Assembly: GCA_020974905.1 (NCBI GenBank)
Contig: CP087563.1
Coordinates: 3,844,001 to 3,908,000 of the forward strand
Reading direction: 5' to 3'
Length of the DNA: 64,000 bases
From: Planctomycetes bacterium syqfu
GTDB taxonomy: Bacteria > Planctomycetota > Phycisphaerae > Phycisphaerales > Phycisphaeraceae
Below are positions 8,744-16,816 of the stretch, piece after piece. Below the pieces are notes generated by a model. That model saw nothing but the letters and a program-made list of their open reading frames with translations, searched no databases and was not told the DNA's origin. Both the position numbers and the translations under genes were made by a program. Position 1 is the stretch's first letter. The number at the start of each line of letters is the position of its first letter.

Positions 8744-9040
8744 ATGGGGATGTTCACTTCAGCGCTTTGTGCCTTTTTCTGTTCACCAGTCTACTTCTAT
8801 AAGACCGGCCGGAAGACCGCTTTCAAGGTCCACCTTGTTCTGTACATCTTTTCCGCTCTCACATTCTGGGCTTTCCTTGGTGTGCCCACCTATGCCTTCT
8901 GTGTGATTCACACGCTCTATTGCATCTCGTACGACTTCCGATTGAGTCTAATGAAAAAGCAGGCAGAAATGATTGCCGAGGCTCAGCACAAGTACCAAAC
9001 CAAAGACAAAACCGAAACAAATCAGAAGGTTGAAGCGTAA
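8744..9040 (+). CDS. Small membrane protein, possibly YqaE/Pmp3-like
   Basis: This 98-residue protein has two hydrophobic segments (CAFFCSPVYFY and HLVLYIFSALTFWAFLGV) around TGRKTAF, then HTLYCISYD and a charged coiled tail. The order, TM with proline, TGR..F loop, second TM, then HALY-type motif, recalls the YqaE/Pmp3 family of membrane proteolipids, though with a long extra C-terminus. The ATG at 8744 is chosen because AAAGGA lies 7 bases upstream; earlier in-frame starts lack this. It sits among element remnants, so it may be cargo. Confidence 0.5.
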   Translation: MGMFTSALCAFFCSPVYFYKTGRKTAFKVHLVLYIFSALTFWAFLGVPTYAFCVIHTLYCISYDFRLSLMKKQAEMIAEAQHKYQTKDKTETNQKVEA

Positions 9041-9112
9041 CCCGACGCCCATTTGTGTTGAAGTCAAATGTATCCACGTAATCAAACAAAATCATGAAAT
9101 GGAGAACATGCC

Positions 9113-9301
9113 ATGTATCGGATGATACTTCTCATTGTTGGATTGATCAGTTGTGCAAATCAAATCGTTTTCAGTCAGGAATTCACCAAAGAGATCGCAG
9201 AGAAATTCCTCAAAGATCGATGTGTTGCCTATATGCAAGATTTCAAGAAAGAACAAGGTGGTGATCCTCTCTCATCCAGAGGATATAAGAACGGCATCTA
9301 G
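9113..9301 (+). pseudogene. Small secreted protein, probably truncated
   Basis: The frame encodes 62 residues beginning with a good signal peptide (MYRMILLIVGLISCANQIVFS) after a GGAG 8 bases upstream. A helical, charged segment follows and then stops abruptly at 9299. The adjoining bases belong to a fragment of a different gene on the opposite strand, so I infer the 3' part was lost at a rearrangement point near 9295. The function is unknown. Confidence 0.45.
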
Positions 9302-9475
9302 CCCAAAGTGCCTGACCGTTTCTGGCTTGAGTTCCAGTTCAGCAAAATGTGGATGATTCTGATCCAATCCCTGCAATTCAAAGTCTAGGGGTGGATTGAC
9401 CACCACCTTGGCTTTGCTAGAAGCCTTTTGCTTGCTTGAGGTAGGTGCTTCTCGGTGGGGCTTGTACAGGAACTT
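9272..9475 (-). pseudogene. Fragment of a CHC2/Toprim primase-like protein
   Basis: About 65 residues read LDFELQGLDQNHPHFAE then LKPETVRHFGLD. This matches the segment just before the Toprim domain in primase-like proteins of mobile elements (typical form LDPxHPYLxERGLxxETxxxFGLG). Nothing of the zinc finger or the Toprim core remains, and the frame ends at a stop soon after FGLD. It is a relic showing that a replication/primase gene was once in the element. Confidence 0.5.
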
Positions 9476-9911
9476 ACACAAGCGTCTTGTCTGGATTGTA
9501 CGTTTTCTTGCAATGAGCACACGTCCATGATTCATTTTGATGTATCACACGCTCGCAATGTGGACATTCTAAAACAGATGTCCTTAGTTTTTCTTCAAAG
9601 TATTGTTCAAATGGTTTGTCAATTACAAACAGTTTGACGAGAAAGATACAGATACCCATTAGGAAAAAATTTACTCCATCCGGGTATGTTGTCTGATCAT
9701 ATCGTCCCAATGTTGCAAATATGTATATAACAAGCAAGCATGCTGAGATAATTAAGTCATTTCGGATTGAGCAACGAACCTTCACATAGATTTTCAAATA
9801 CAGTTTGTATCGGTCGGATGCCGAGAGCTTGTTAAAATCAGTCTTCATGTCCTTGTATGCAAACCCTCTGCTAATCAGAAATCCACCATATGACCCGGCA
9901 TATTCATCCAT
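9474..9911 (-). CDS. Small membrane protein with C-terminal zinc ribbon
   Basis: This is a predicted 145-residue protein. A soluble helical start precedes two transmembrane segments (LIISACLLVIYIFATLG and FFLMGICIFLVKLFVI). A C-terminal treble-clef or ribbon follows with two CxxC pairs (CPHC and CAHC) spaced about 12 residues apart. The family is not recognised. The frame is clean, but it is embedded among gene fragments, overlaps the preceding remnant by 37 bases, and abuts the primase-like fragment. It may be intact cargo or itself be shortened. Confidence 0.5.
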   Translation of the reverse strand: MDEYAGSYGGFLISRGFAYKDMKTDFNKLSASDRYKLYLKIYVKVRCSIRNDLIISACLLVIYIFATLGRYDQTTYPDGVNFFLMGICIFLVKLFVIDKPFEQYFEEKLRTSVLECPHCERVIHQNESWTCAHCKKTYNPDKTLV

Positions 9912-10155
9912 CTCTCTATCCTTTCCTCAACAACGTCGCGTTTTGTCCCATACCGCTCGCGTGACGTTTTGATGATCTGCTCACGCTTGCCACATTCCAT
10001 GTCCACTGGCGGGTACATGTCACAGAAAAACGGTTCGCCGTATTCACCACCCGAAAGTTGCTTCACACATGCACGATGATTCCCCAGGTCAGTGAAATGA
10101 CGAGGAACAAGACTTCCGCCAAACTGCTCCGACAGAACGGTAGCATCAGACTGGC
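9875..10155 (-). pseudogene. Remnant ORF cut at its 5' end
   Basis: An open frame of about 93 codons with coding-like sequence (for example LVPRHFTDLGNHRACVKQLS and CDMYPPVD) runs from a stop at 10156 to 9875 without a plausible start at its beginning. The helical tail (SRERYGTKRDVVEERIERW) looks like a small DNA-binding or RHH-type protein, but I do not recognise the family. The open frame ends at almost the same point where the recombinase remnant on the other strand begins, suggesting a shared deletion junction near 10150. Confidence 0.4.
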
Positions 10156-10815
10156 CTACGATGCACTAAGAAGCGCGGTAAATGTTCACAACGGTATCTC
10201 AGAGAAGAAAGGATGACCGAACTGGTCACCGAAACGCTCAAAGACATTTCACTTTGCAAGGACGATGCAAACTGGATGCTCAAGCGTCTGCGACGTCAGC
10301 AGGTCAAAGACCGCAAGCTCGCAGACCAAGCAATTGCATCCATCAGAGAGAACATTGCCGACATTGATCGGCAAACACAGCGACTTCAAACCGCATATTT
10401 AAACGAGGTCGTATCCCTTGAGGAGTTCCGCTCTGCAAAAACCAATCTGGTCGCCAAACGGGCCAAATTGAAAGAGAATTTGACCCAAGCTGACCGAGAT
10501 GAAGCCACACGGCTCGAACCAGTAGAGAAGTTCATAAAGGCAAGCAGAGACTCGTTTTCAGCCGCTTTTGGCACAAACGCAGCTGAAAAACGGGATTGGC
10601 TGAAAAAAGCCGGCTCGAACCGACAAGTTCTCAGCGGTGTTCTGGTTTTTGAGCCACGCGGAGCGTGGAAAATCGTTGCAACTTCAACACTTCTAGCAAA
10701 TAGGCGTCAGGTTCGACAATGCGAACCTGACGCCTATTCACGAGAACTCGTCAAAGTTCCCTCTAAAGCGGAGAGAGTGGGATTCGAACCCACGGTGGAC
10801 CGGAGTCCACACTAG
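10144..10815 (+). pseudogene. Large serine recombinase, C-terminal remnant
   Basis: The frame opens after a stop at 10141 and reads RCTKKRGKCSQRYLREE, the end of the recombinase zinc-ribbon region (family form CTK..G.CSQ.YVREE). A long coiled-coil follows (about residues 25-150) with the family pattern VSLEEFRSAKTNLVAKRAKL. The catalytic resolvase domain and most of the recombinase domain are missing. The last residues (GFEPTVDRSPH) are simply tRNA-Ser bases read in frame. The full protein would have integrated or excised the element; this copy cannot. A perfect 17-bp inverted repeat lies within its distal part. Confidence 0.7.
10699..10738. repeat. Perfect 17-bp inverted repeat near tRNA-Ser
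   Basis: Arms 10699-10715 and 10722-10738 are perfectly complementary around a 6-base loop (ACAATG). The stem would be very stable, but no T run follows on either strand. It lies 31 bases beyond the 3' end of tRNA-Ser, between it and the rest of the element. It could be a tRNA-side processing or termination structure, or part of an attachment region. Confidence 0.6.
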
Positions 10816-10855
10816 TTTTCGAGACTAGCACATTCAACCGCTCTGTCATCTCTCC
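10769..10855 (-). tRNA. tRNA-Ser (anticodon CGA)
   Basis: The minus strand folds as a class II tRNA with acceptor GGAGAGA/TCTCTCC and anticodon stem CTAGT/ACTAG with loop CTCGAAA, giving anticodon CGA. There is a long variable arm (GTGGACTCCGGTCCAC) and a T arm GTGGG-TTCGAAT-CCCAC. The 3' CCA is not encoded. The serine recombinase remnant abuts its 3' side, consistent with the tRNA 3' end having served as an integration site. Confidence 0.95.
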
Positions 10856-10998
10856 GGTTGAGTATTGTGTTGAGCACTATATTGTCTAAGCTTAAGACTA
10901 ATTGTCAAATGCATTTTACGGCTAAAATCAAACTGATGCTTTACACCGATAAATTGTATGATCCCAAACCGTTACAGACATTTTATATATCCTGCGAC

Positions 10999-11949
10999 TT
11001 AAGCCCCCACGGTTTGATCCCCGCGCAGAACGCGTAAGGTCACCGGCAGGTTAAAGTGCATGTCCTCTTCGACAAAGTAAAATTCTTCGACATTGCCACC
11101 ATATTGATCCAGAAGCTCACTGACGATCTCCTGAACCAGATGCTCCGGTGCTGAAGCTCCCGCGGTGATGACCACCGTCTGGTCTGCATGAAACCAATCA
11201 TGTTCCAGTTCGGATTTATCGTCGATGAGTTTGGCGGGTGTGCCATCAAGGTGAGCGATTTCCATCAGGCGAACGGAGTTGGAACTGTTCTTTGAGCCCA
11301 CCACCAACACCATATCAGCATCGGAAGCACCACTGCGAATGGCATCCTGGCGGTTGGTCGTCGCGTAACAGATATCCTCAGACGGTGGGATTTTTGCGTT
11401 GGGATATTTCTTCTTGATCGCACCGATGATCCGCTCTGCATCGTCCCGGCTGAGTGTGGTCTGAGTGATGTAAGCGATCTTGTCTTCGGTGGTGAATGGC
11501 AGATTCTCCACATCCTGAGGCGACTCCACAATGGTGATCGCATTGGGCGCCTCACCAACCGTGCCTTCGACTTCATCGTGGCCGGCATGACCGATGAGCA
11601 GGATGTTGTACCCCTGCCTGGCGTAGCGGATCGCTTCCATGTGCACCTTGGTCACCAGCGGGCAGGTGGCATCAATCATGGTGCACCCGCGCTTCTTGGC
11701 AGCGTTGCGTACCGCAGGTGAAACACCATGAGCACTGAAGATCACCGTGGAATTTGCGGGGACGTCTTCAATGCCATCGACAAAGACAACGCCTTCCTTG
11801 ACGAACTGATCGACCACGTGGCGGTTATGGACAATTTCGTGGTAAACGTACAGGGGCGTACCGACGATCTTGAGCGCTTCTTCGACGGTTTGAATCGCCA
11901 TGTTCACGCCCGCACAAAAGCCACGCGGATTAGCCAGCAGAATTTTCAT
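10999..11949 (-). CDS. ispH: 4-hydroxy-3-methylbut-2-enyl diphosphate reductase
   Basis: IspH (LytB) catalyses the last step of the MEP pathway, reducing HMBPP to IPP and DMAPP with a [4Fe-4S] cluster. The three cluster cysteines are in their expected contexts: Cys12 (RGFCAGV), Cys96 (DATCPLV) and Cys194 (EDICYATTNRQ). Other family motifs are HEIVHN and SAHGVSP. The length of 316 residues from the chosen ATG is normal. This start gives MKILLANPRGFCAG as in most homologues; an in-frame ATG five codons upstream is less likely. The gene is single and housekeeping, unrelated in function to the secreted hydrolase gene upstream of it. Confidence 0.95.
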   Translation of the reverse strand: MKILLANPRGFCAGVNMAIQTVEEALKIVGTPLYVYHEIVHNRHVVDQFVKEGVVFVDGIEDVPANSTVIFSAHGVSPAVRNAAKKRGCTMIDATCPLVTKVHMEAIRYARQGYNILLIGHAGHDEVEGTVGEAPNAITIVESPQDVENLPFTTEDKIAYITQTTLSRDDAERIIGAIKKKYPNAKIPPSEDICYATTNRQDAIRSGASDADMVLVVGSKNSSNSVRLMEIAHLDGTPAKLIDDKSELEHDWFHADQTVVITAGASAPEHLVQEIVSELLDQYGGNVEEFYFVEEDMHFNLPVTLRVLRGDQTVGA

Positions 11950-12051
11950 GAGGTTTACTTCCAATATTCAGCAAATCAAATTGACTCGTTAAACACCCAT
12001 GATAGCTGCTTTGCGGGTTAACGGATAGGCGGGGAGATGATCGAAAACAAA

Positions 12052-12091
12052 CGATGCAAGGTAATGACTGTAACAGTCTCACCTTGCATCG
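12052..12091. terminator. Hairpin between ispH and glycoside hydrolase gene
   Basis: An 11-bp perfect stem (CGATGCAAGGT/ACCTTGCATCG, 12052-12062/12081-12091) encloses a smaller 5-bp hairpin, GACTG/CAGTC. It lies just beyond the stop of the minus-strand hydrolase gene, where a terminator is expected. No T run follows, so the termination role is tentative. Confidence 0.45.
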
Positions 12092-12130
12092 CCTTTAGCG
12101 TTCACTCACAACCGTCATAAACCGTAACAT

Positions 12131-14509
12131 TTACTCATAAATCACATCATCAAAGTAGAAGGTCAACGGTGAACCCTGCCCTGCGACGATCCAGGCGAAG
12201 CCGGTTTTGATGCAACTCATATCCTTGCCTGCCAGGTCGATGGTGTATTGCTGCCAATTGGGGGTAAGGGTGATCTCCTGATCTGCCTTGGCGGTGTCGA
12301 AATAGGGTTTATCACGGCCTAGAAGTCCGAAGGCGATCTTGATTTTCTCACCGCCCTTTTCACCGCGTGCCCAGAAGCTCAGACGTTTTGCACCGGTCAA
12401 ATCAAAACCGCCGCGTTGATCGCCCCAGTCGTTAGCTGGATGTTGCCAGACGACACCGCCCCAGTTATCAACAGCGTTGTAGTCAACTTGTAGACAGGTG
12501 TTACCTGCGTGCGGTTGATGGGTTGAACGGGTATCCATCTTAATGGCACCGGCGTTACCCATGTATCCAGAAGGAATCCACGCTGAACCTTCCATCTGAC
12601 TGGTGAAGATTGGCATGGGTAATTGCGACTTGGCACCTTTGGGCGCGTTCTTGGGTTTGGCAGCCACGAGTTGATTGTTCTGACGCGGCGCGCCGTTTGG
12701 ACCTTCGTAAACAATATCGTCAAGGTAGAAGGTAATCGGCTTGCCTTGGCCTGCGACCACCCACATGAAGCCGGTCTTGATCTGTTTGAGATTCTTGCCT
12801 GCCAAACTGATGCTGTACTGCTTCCAATCATTGGTGAGTGTGAATTCGACTTCACCTTTATCGGTGTCAAAAAAGGGCTTGTCTTTACCGAGTACACCAA
12901 AACCAATTTTGATTTTTTCACCACCAACCTTACCACGAGCATGGAAGCTGAGTTTGGTTGCGCCGGAGAGATTCCAGCCGCCGGGTTGATCGCCCCAGTC
13001 GTTAGCCGGACTCTGCCAGACCACACCGCCCCAACCGTTGGGCGCGTTGTAATTGACTTCGATGCAGGTACTACCGTGATATGGGTTGGTGGTGGCCTGT
13101 TCGTTCATTTTGATATTGCCGGTATCGCCCATCCAACCGGATGCATACCATGGGGCTTTATCCAACCCATCGGTATACAGCCAGACAGGAAGTGGGCTGG
13201 TCTGACCTGCCGAGGCGACCGAATTACCCGTCGGTTCACCCTTGACCAGGATCGGCAAATTCGCCACCGCCGAGGATCCGTTACCATCACGCACGATGGC
13301 AAAGATGCGGTAAACCCCTGGTTTTTGAGGCATTTTCAACGTCACCTGCGCGTTGTCCGCTGAGATGATGGCATTGGGGAACTGCCTGGTTGCCTCTTCT
13401 GAATCACCGCCGACTTTCATTTGTTTGGCTTCTTCGTGGAGTTGCCATTCGACAGTTAATGGATCGTTTTCAGGATCGGTGTTATTGATTTTGGCAATGA
13501 CGGTGGCGCCGGGTTGGACCTGATCACTTCCGTCAATCTGATAACTTTGTATCTCAGGGCAACGATTGGGGGGGAACTTGCCGGCCCACATTTCGGCCAT
13601 AACGTCGACGGCTTGTGTCTTGGTACCATCGGGCATAAGCATGCCAAACCAGGTTGCGGTGGCTTCCTGTTTGAATCCCCATGTAAAGGCATAACCACCC
13701 AGACAGAGTTTGCCTTGTTCTGCGGTAATCGCTTTGAGATAGGCTTCGCGATAACGGGCTGCTTTTTGCGTGCTGGTGAGTTCCTCAACTGTGTCAAAGC
13801 TATTGCGTCCGATTTCCCAGATACCGGGCGGTCCATACTCGGTTAAGACGTAAGGCTTGGTGCCACCAGCAGCGCGATAGCGTGCGGGGATGGAGGTCAC
13901 ACCGCCGTAGGTATTGATACCGATGATGTCGATATCGGGGCAGCGTTTGTTGATCGACTCGACACGCTTGCCACCGATCTCGGCGATGACGGTCATGGTC
14001 GGATGATTGGGGTCCAGCTCCTTGACCATGGCCGCGAGTTTTTGAATGTGATTCCAGATATTGGGATTGTCACCAACAGCATAACCTTCCATCTCATTGC
14101 CAAGCCCCCAGGCCAGGACAGCGGGGTGATCCTTGTACCGCATGACGGCGTCACGCACCATGGCTGTCTGTTCGCGAAGCGAGTTGGCGTTGGTGTAGTC
14201 AAAACCATGACGTTCATGTCCAAGCCACAAACCAAGTGTAACTGTCAGACCGAGTTTGTGTGCTTCGTCGAGTTGCGCCTTGGTACCGCGACCGACACCC
14301 CACGTGCGAAAGCCGTTGCCACCAAGCTTGGCCATGAGTTGTTTATCGCCATCACCGCCTGCACCTTTGATAAAGTACGGCTTGCCATCGCGGAGTAACT
14401 GGTATTGACCTGAAGCAGTCTGTTGGATTTGAACTTTCACCGCCTGGGCATGCAGCGATCCGGTGATCAGACAGACAAGCGCAGTACAGGTACAGAGTAA
14501 TCGATTCAT
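12131..14509 (-). CDS. Secreted clan GH-A glycoside hydrolase with two CBM-like repeats
   Basis: This 792-residue protein has a signal peptide (MNRLLCTCTALVCLITGSLHA) and then a GH2/GH5-type TIM barrel. GLGNEMEG holds the likely acid/base Glu139 and LTEYGPPG the likely nucleophile Glu224. An Ig-like or PKD-like segment follows near 320-420. Two homologous carbohydrate-binding-like modules occupy about 430-595 and 635-792, each with a WGGVVWQ.PANDWGDQ core and ending FYxDDxxYE. AGGG lies 7 bases before the ATG. The genes upstream on the same strand encode a prepilin-type protein and a LacI regulator, forming a three-gene set. The polysaccharide target is not readable from sequence. Confidence 0.8.
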   Translation of the reverse strand: MNRLLCTCTALVCLITGSLHAQAVKVQIQQTASGQYQLLRDGKPYFIKGAGGDGDKQLMAKLGGNGFRTWGVGRGTKAQLDEAHKLGLTVTLGLWLGHERHGFDYTNANSLREQTAMVRDAVMRYKDHPAVLAWGLGNEMEGYAVGDNPNIWNHIQKLAAMVKELDPNHPTMTVIAEIGGKRVESINKRCPDIDIIGINTYGGVTSIPARYRAAGGTKPYVLTEYGPPGIWEIGRNSFDTVEELTSTQKAARYREAYLKAITAEQGKLCLGGYAFTWGFKQEATATWFGMLMPDGTKTQAVDVMAEMWAGKFPPNRCPEIQSYQIDGSDQVQPGATVIAKINNTDPENDPLTVEWQLHEEAKQMKVGGDSEEATRQFPNAIISADNAQVTLKMPQKPGVYRIFAIVRDGNGSSAVANLPILVKGEPTGNSVASAGQTSPLPVWLYTDGLDKAPWYASGWMGDTGNIKMNEQATTNPYHGSTCIEVNYNAPNGWGGVVWQSPANDWGDQPGGWNLSGATKLSFHARGKVGGEKIKIGFGVLGKDKPFFDTDKGEVEFTLTNDWKQYSISLAGKNLKQIKTGFMWVVAGQGKPITFYLDDIVYEGPNGAPRQNNQLVAAKPKNAPKGAKSQLPMPIFTSQMEGSAWIPSGYMGNAGAIKMDTRSTHQPHAGNTCLQVDYNAVDNWGGVVWQHPANDWGDQRGGFDLTGAKRLSFWARGEKGGEKIKIAFGLLGRDKPYFDTAKADQEITLTPNWQQYTIDLAGKDMSCIKTGFAWIVAGQGSPLTFYFDDVIYE

Positions 14510-14588
14510 CGTTTATCCCTATCAAAAACCAGGTTGATTCGTTCTGTCAGATCCAACGCATCCGTTGACAAATGGTATGTCTGTCGGA

Positions 14589-15335
14589 TCAATAAGTCGT
14601 CGCAATGTTTTGCTGTGTGATGGTATCGGTTGCACGAGTCTGGGCGTGACCATCCATGAAAACCACATTGGCCTGCCCATCACCGGGCGAAGATTCAAAG
14701 TGCCTGAAGCGAACATGTGTCGGCCCCATCTGCCCATCGAGTTGATTCCATTGCGGAATCAATAGATCACGGTTGATGTTCACCGCGTTGGTTGGGTTGA
14801 AGCTCTCAGCATGAAAGTCATCAAAATAGAACCAGACGTCACCTGTGGGGAAAGCCTGAATCGCATCGGCCATGGCCATCACCTGGCTGGGACGCGGGAT
14901 CTGTTCCAGGCGCATGGTCGGGATCGAAGGGTTGTAGTCCGCACGTTTGAAACCAGCAGGATTGGGTGCGTAGGTCACCATCTTGTAATTGGCAGGTTGA
15001 ATCTTGATCTTCATCGACGGGCACCAGTACAACCGGGTATTGCCACTTTCAGATGTCAGCCGCGGTGCATAGTGATCCAGGGTGTCCCGCCAGTTGCTTG
15101 TCCCCGATGGCCCCCATGAGTATGGGAGCATGCCGTCACTGTCTTGAGAATAGATTGTTACATAGAGCATCAACTGCCGCTGATTGGTCATGCACTGGGT
15201 GTTAAACGCCGACTTGCGTGCGCCCGCCAATGCAGGGAGCAAAATAGAGATTAACAGCGAAATGATGGAAATCACCACCAGCAATTCAATGAGTGTAAAG
15301 GCAGCGATACGTGCGTGCGAATGCAATTTGGACAT
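14589..15335 (-). CDS. Prepilin-type secreted protein (DUF1559-like)
   Basis: This 248-residue protein begins with a type IV prepilin leader: a short basic lead, then FTLIELLVVISIISLLISIL, with cleavage expected before Phe and Glu at +5. The mature part has the family's CMTNQRQLMLY helix and a C-terminal VVFMDGHAQTR, the DGH signature of planctomycete DUF1559-like proteins. ATG 15335 is chosen because GAGGAG lies 9 bases upstream; upstream in-frame codons look non-coding. It stands between a LacI regulator and a secreted hydrolase gene on one strand. The same arrangement recurs at 20.8-26.9 kb. Confidence 0.85.
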   Translation of the reverse strand: MSKLHSHARIAAFTLIELLVVISIISLLISILLPALAGARKSAFNTQCMTNQRQLMLYVTIYSQDSDGMLPYSWGPSGTSNWRDTLDHYAPRLTSESGNTRLYWCPSMKIKIQPANYKMVTYAPNPAGFKRADYNPSIPTMRLEQIPRPSQVMAMADAIQAFPTGDVWFYFDDFHAESFNPTNAVNINRDLLIPQWNQLDGQMGPTHVRFRHFESSPGDGQANVVFMDGHAQTRATDTITQQNIATTY

Positions 15336-15396
15336 GACCCAACTCCTCGAACCCGATAAGAACATCGGCAGATAGAAATGACCTCTATGGTTATCT

Positions 15397-16416
15397 TCAG
15401 GACGCACTGACCGGATTGGCCGGCGCAGCCGTGGTTTCGTGAACTTCCAACCAACACTCAAGTGTCTTCCTTGCCACCTGTATCGAATCGGATGAACGCA
15501 GCAGTGATTGAAGCATGCTAAACGCTTCGCGTCCCAATAACTCGGCATCCTGTGCGACCGTGGTTAACTGCGGGAAAGTGACCATATGCTGCGGGGCATC
15601 GTTAAACCCGACAATGGACAAATCATCAGGCACGCGAATGCCACTGCGCATCGCTTCGTTAACCAAACCTAACGATGTATACGGATCAATGACAAACACC
15701 GCGGTCGGCTTGGGATTCATACATTGGATCTGGCGATAAGCCAACGTACCCCCTTCAATGTAGGCAGGGACACGAATCACCAGACGCGGATCAAACTCCA
15801 TCCCTGCTTCATGCAACGCCTGCTTATAGGCTTCCAGCCGCTCTGCATGATCATGGTCATCAACCACATTCGTCACCACAGCGATTTTCTGATGCCCCAG
15901 GTTCAATAGCATCTCAACTGCTCGGAGTGATGCATTACTGGCATCAGAACGAATGAAGCTGACTTCCGGTTCATCAAATCGGTCTGCAACGACGACTGCG
16001 GGAAATTGTTCTTTCGCGATTTCCAGACACTGCCATCGCGTTGCCGTGGTGGTGCGAATGATTGCTCCGCGAATGCCCTTGCGTTTGAACATCTGTGTGA
16101 AGGTCTCACCTTCCTGACGACAACGCTGTGCATTGAGCACCATCAGATCAAAGCCGGAGACTTCCAGCTGACAACTGATGCCCTGCGTTAAGGCTGCATC
16201 AAATGCCGAGCCCATGGAGGACTCGCCGGTATAAACCAGCGCGATGTTGTCCGCAGCAGGAGCAGCCCCCGCCATGGAAGCCTTCTTGGCCGCATTGACC
16301 ACGGTGAGTACTTTCTGTCGGGCATGATCGCTAACGGACGGGTGATTGTTAAGCACACGCGAGACCGTGGTGATCGACACACCAGTCTGTTTTGCAATAT
16401 CGCGAACGGAAGGCAT
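15397..16416 (-). CDS. LacI-family transcriptional regulator
   Basis: This 339-residue regulator has an N-terminal LacI helix-turn-helix (VRDIAKQTGVSITTVSRVLN, with the hinge NNHPSVSDHARQKV) followed by a periplasmic-binding-protein-like effector domain ending GFNDAPQHMVTFPQLTTV. The start at 16416 puts MPSVRDIA at the N-terminus, with GAGG 6 bases upstream. It lies directly upstream of the prepilin and hydrolase genes and probably controls them and itself. Perfect LacI-type half-sites occur in its own upstream region (16432 and 16655). The effector is probably a sugar released by the hydrolase. Confidence 0.88.
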   Translation of the reverse strand: MPSVRDIAKQTGVSITTVSRVLNNHPSVSDHARQKVLTVVNAAKKASMAGAAPAADNIALVYTGESSMGSAFDAALTQGISCQLEVSGFDLMVLNAQRCRQEGETFTQMFKRKGIRGAIIRTTTATRWQCLEIAKEQFPAVVVADRFDEPEVSFIRSDASNASLRAVEMLLNLGHQKIAVVTNVVDDHDHAERLEAYKQALHEAGMEFDPRLVIRVPAYIEGGTLAYRQIQCMNPKPTAVFVIDPYTSLGLVNEAMRSGIRVPDDLSIVGFNDAPQHMVTFPQLTTVAQDAELLGREAFSMLQSLLRSSDSIQVARKTLECWLEVHETTAAPANPVSAS

Positions 16417-16654
16417 TGAACACCTCAAATATGAAACACTTTGAAAACCTGCGAAACTTTAGACACACACATCTGGCGAGTCAAACCCTCCATCCAGAAG
16501 TTGAGTTCAACAGATCAGAATCGACCAGCCATATTTATCCTATATTATTTTAAAAATAAACACTTATAATATTTTTACATTTGGAAAAATTTTCTTTACG
16601 ACGATATCAAGCCTGCTCTCAAATCATTACCATATGATTTTAACAGCTCTTTTA

Positions 16655-16691
16655 TGAAACACTTTGTTTCATAATTTCGTCAAAGTGTTTC
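16655..16691. promoter_or_regulatory. Candidate LacI-type operator sites
   Basis: TGAAAC (16655-16660) and GTTTCA (16666-16671) form a 6-bp inverted repeat with a five-base spacer, the shape of a LacI-family operator. The half-sequence GAAACACTTTG recurs inverted at 16681-16691 (CAAAGTGTTTC) and again directly at 16433-16443, immediately upstream of the LacI start. Repetition of the same 11-mer three times in this short region supports a genuine binding array. Confidence 0.5.
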
Positions 16692-16728
16692 GCGTCGACA
16701 ATGAACAACTCAGGCGCCTGAGGAATGT

Positions 16729-16792
16729 AAAAAAAAACGCATCACTGTTGGGTATCATCCCCCGGAAGACGATATCCACAACAGCAATGCGT
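16729..16792 (-). terminator. Intrinsic terminator of the VWA lipoprotein gene
   Basis: On the minus strand a near-perfect stem (ACGCATTGCTGTTG pairing with CAACAGTGATGCGT, arms 16776-16792 and 16737-16752) is followed by a run of nine T residues. It lies 25 bases beyond the VWA stop codon. Confidence 0.75.
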
Positions 16793-16816
16793 CTCTTGTG
16801 CAACGGCATACTGATG

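Larger units (their letters stand above)
16417..16816. other. Regulatory region upstream of the LacI gene
   Basis: These 400 bases contain no gene. They hold the candidate operators for the LacI regulator (16432-16443 and 16655-16691), a very AT-rich stretch near 16530-16640 suitable for a promoter, and the terminator of the VWA gene at 16729-16792. Confidence 0.55.

Noticed and set aside
10770-10815. The recombinase C-terminus GFEPTVDRSPH as real protein
   Set aside because: These residues are translated from the tRNA-Ser T and variable arms, a well-known source of GFEPT-like artefacts.
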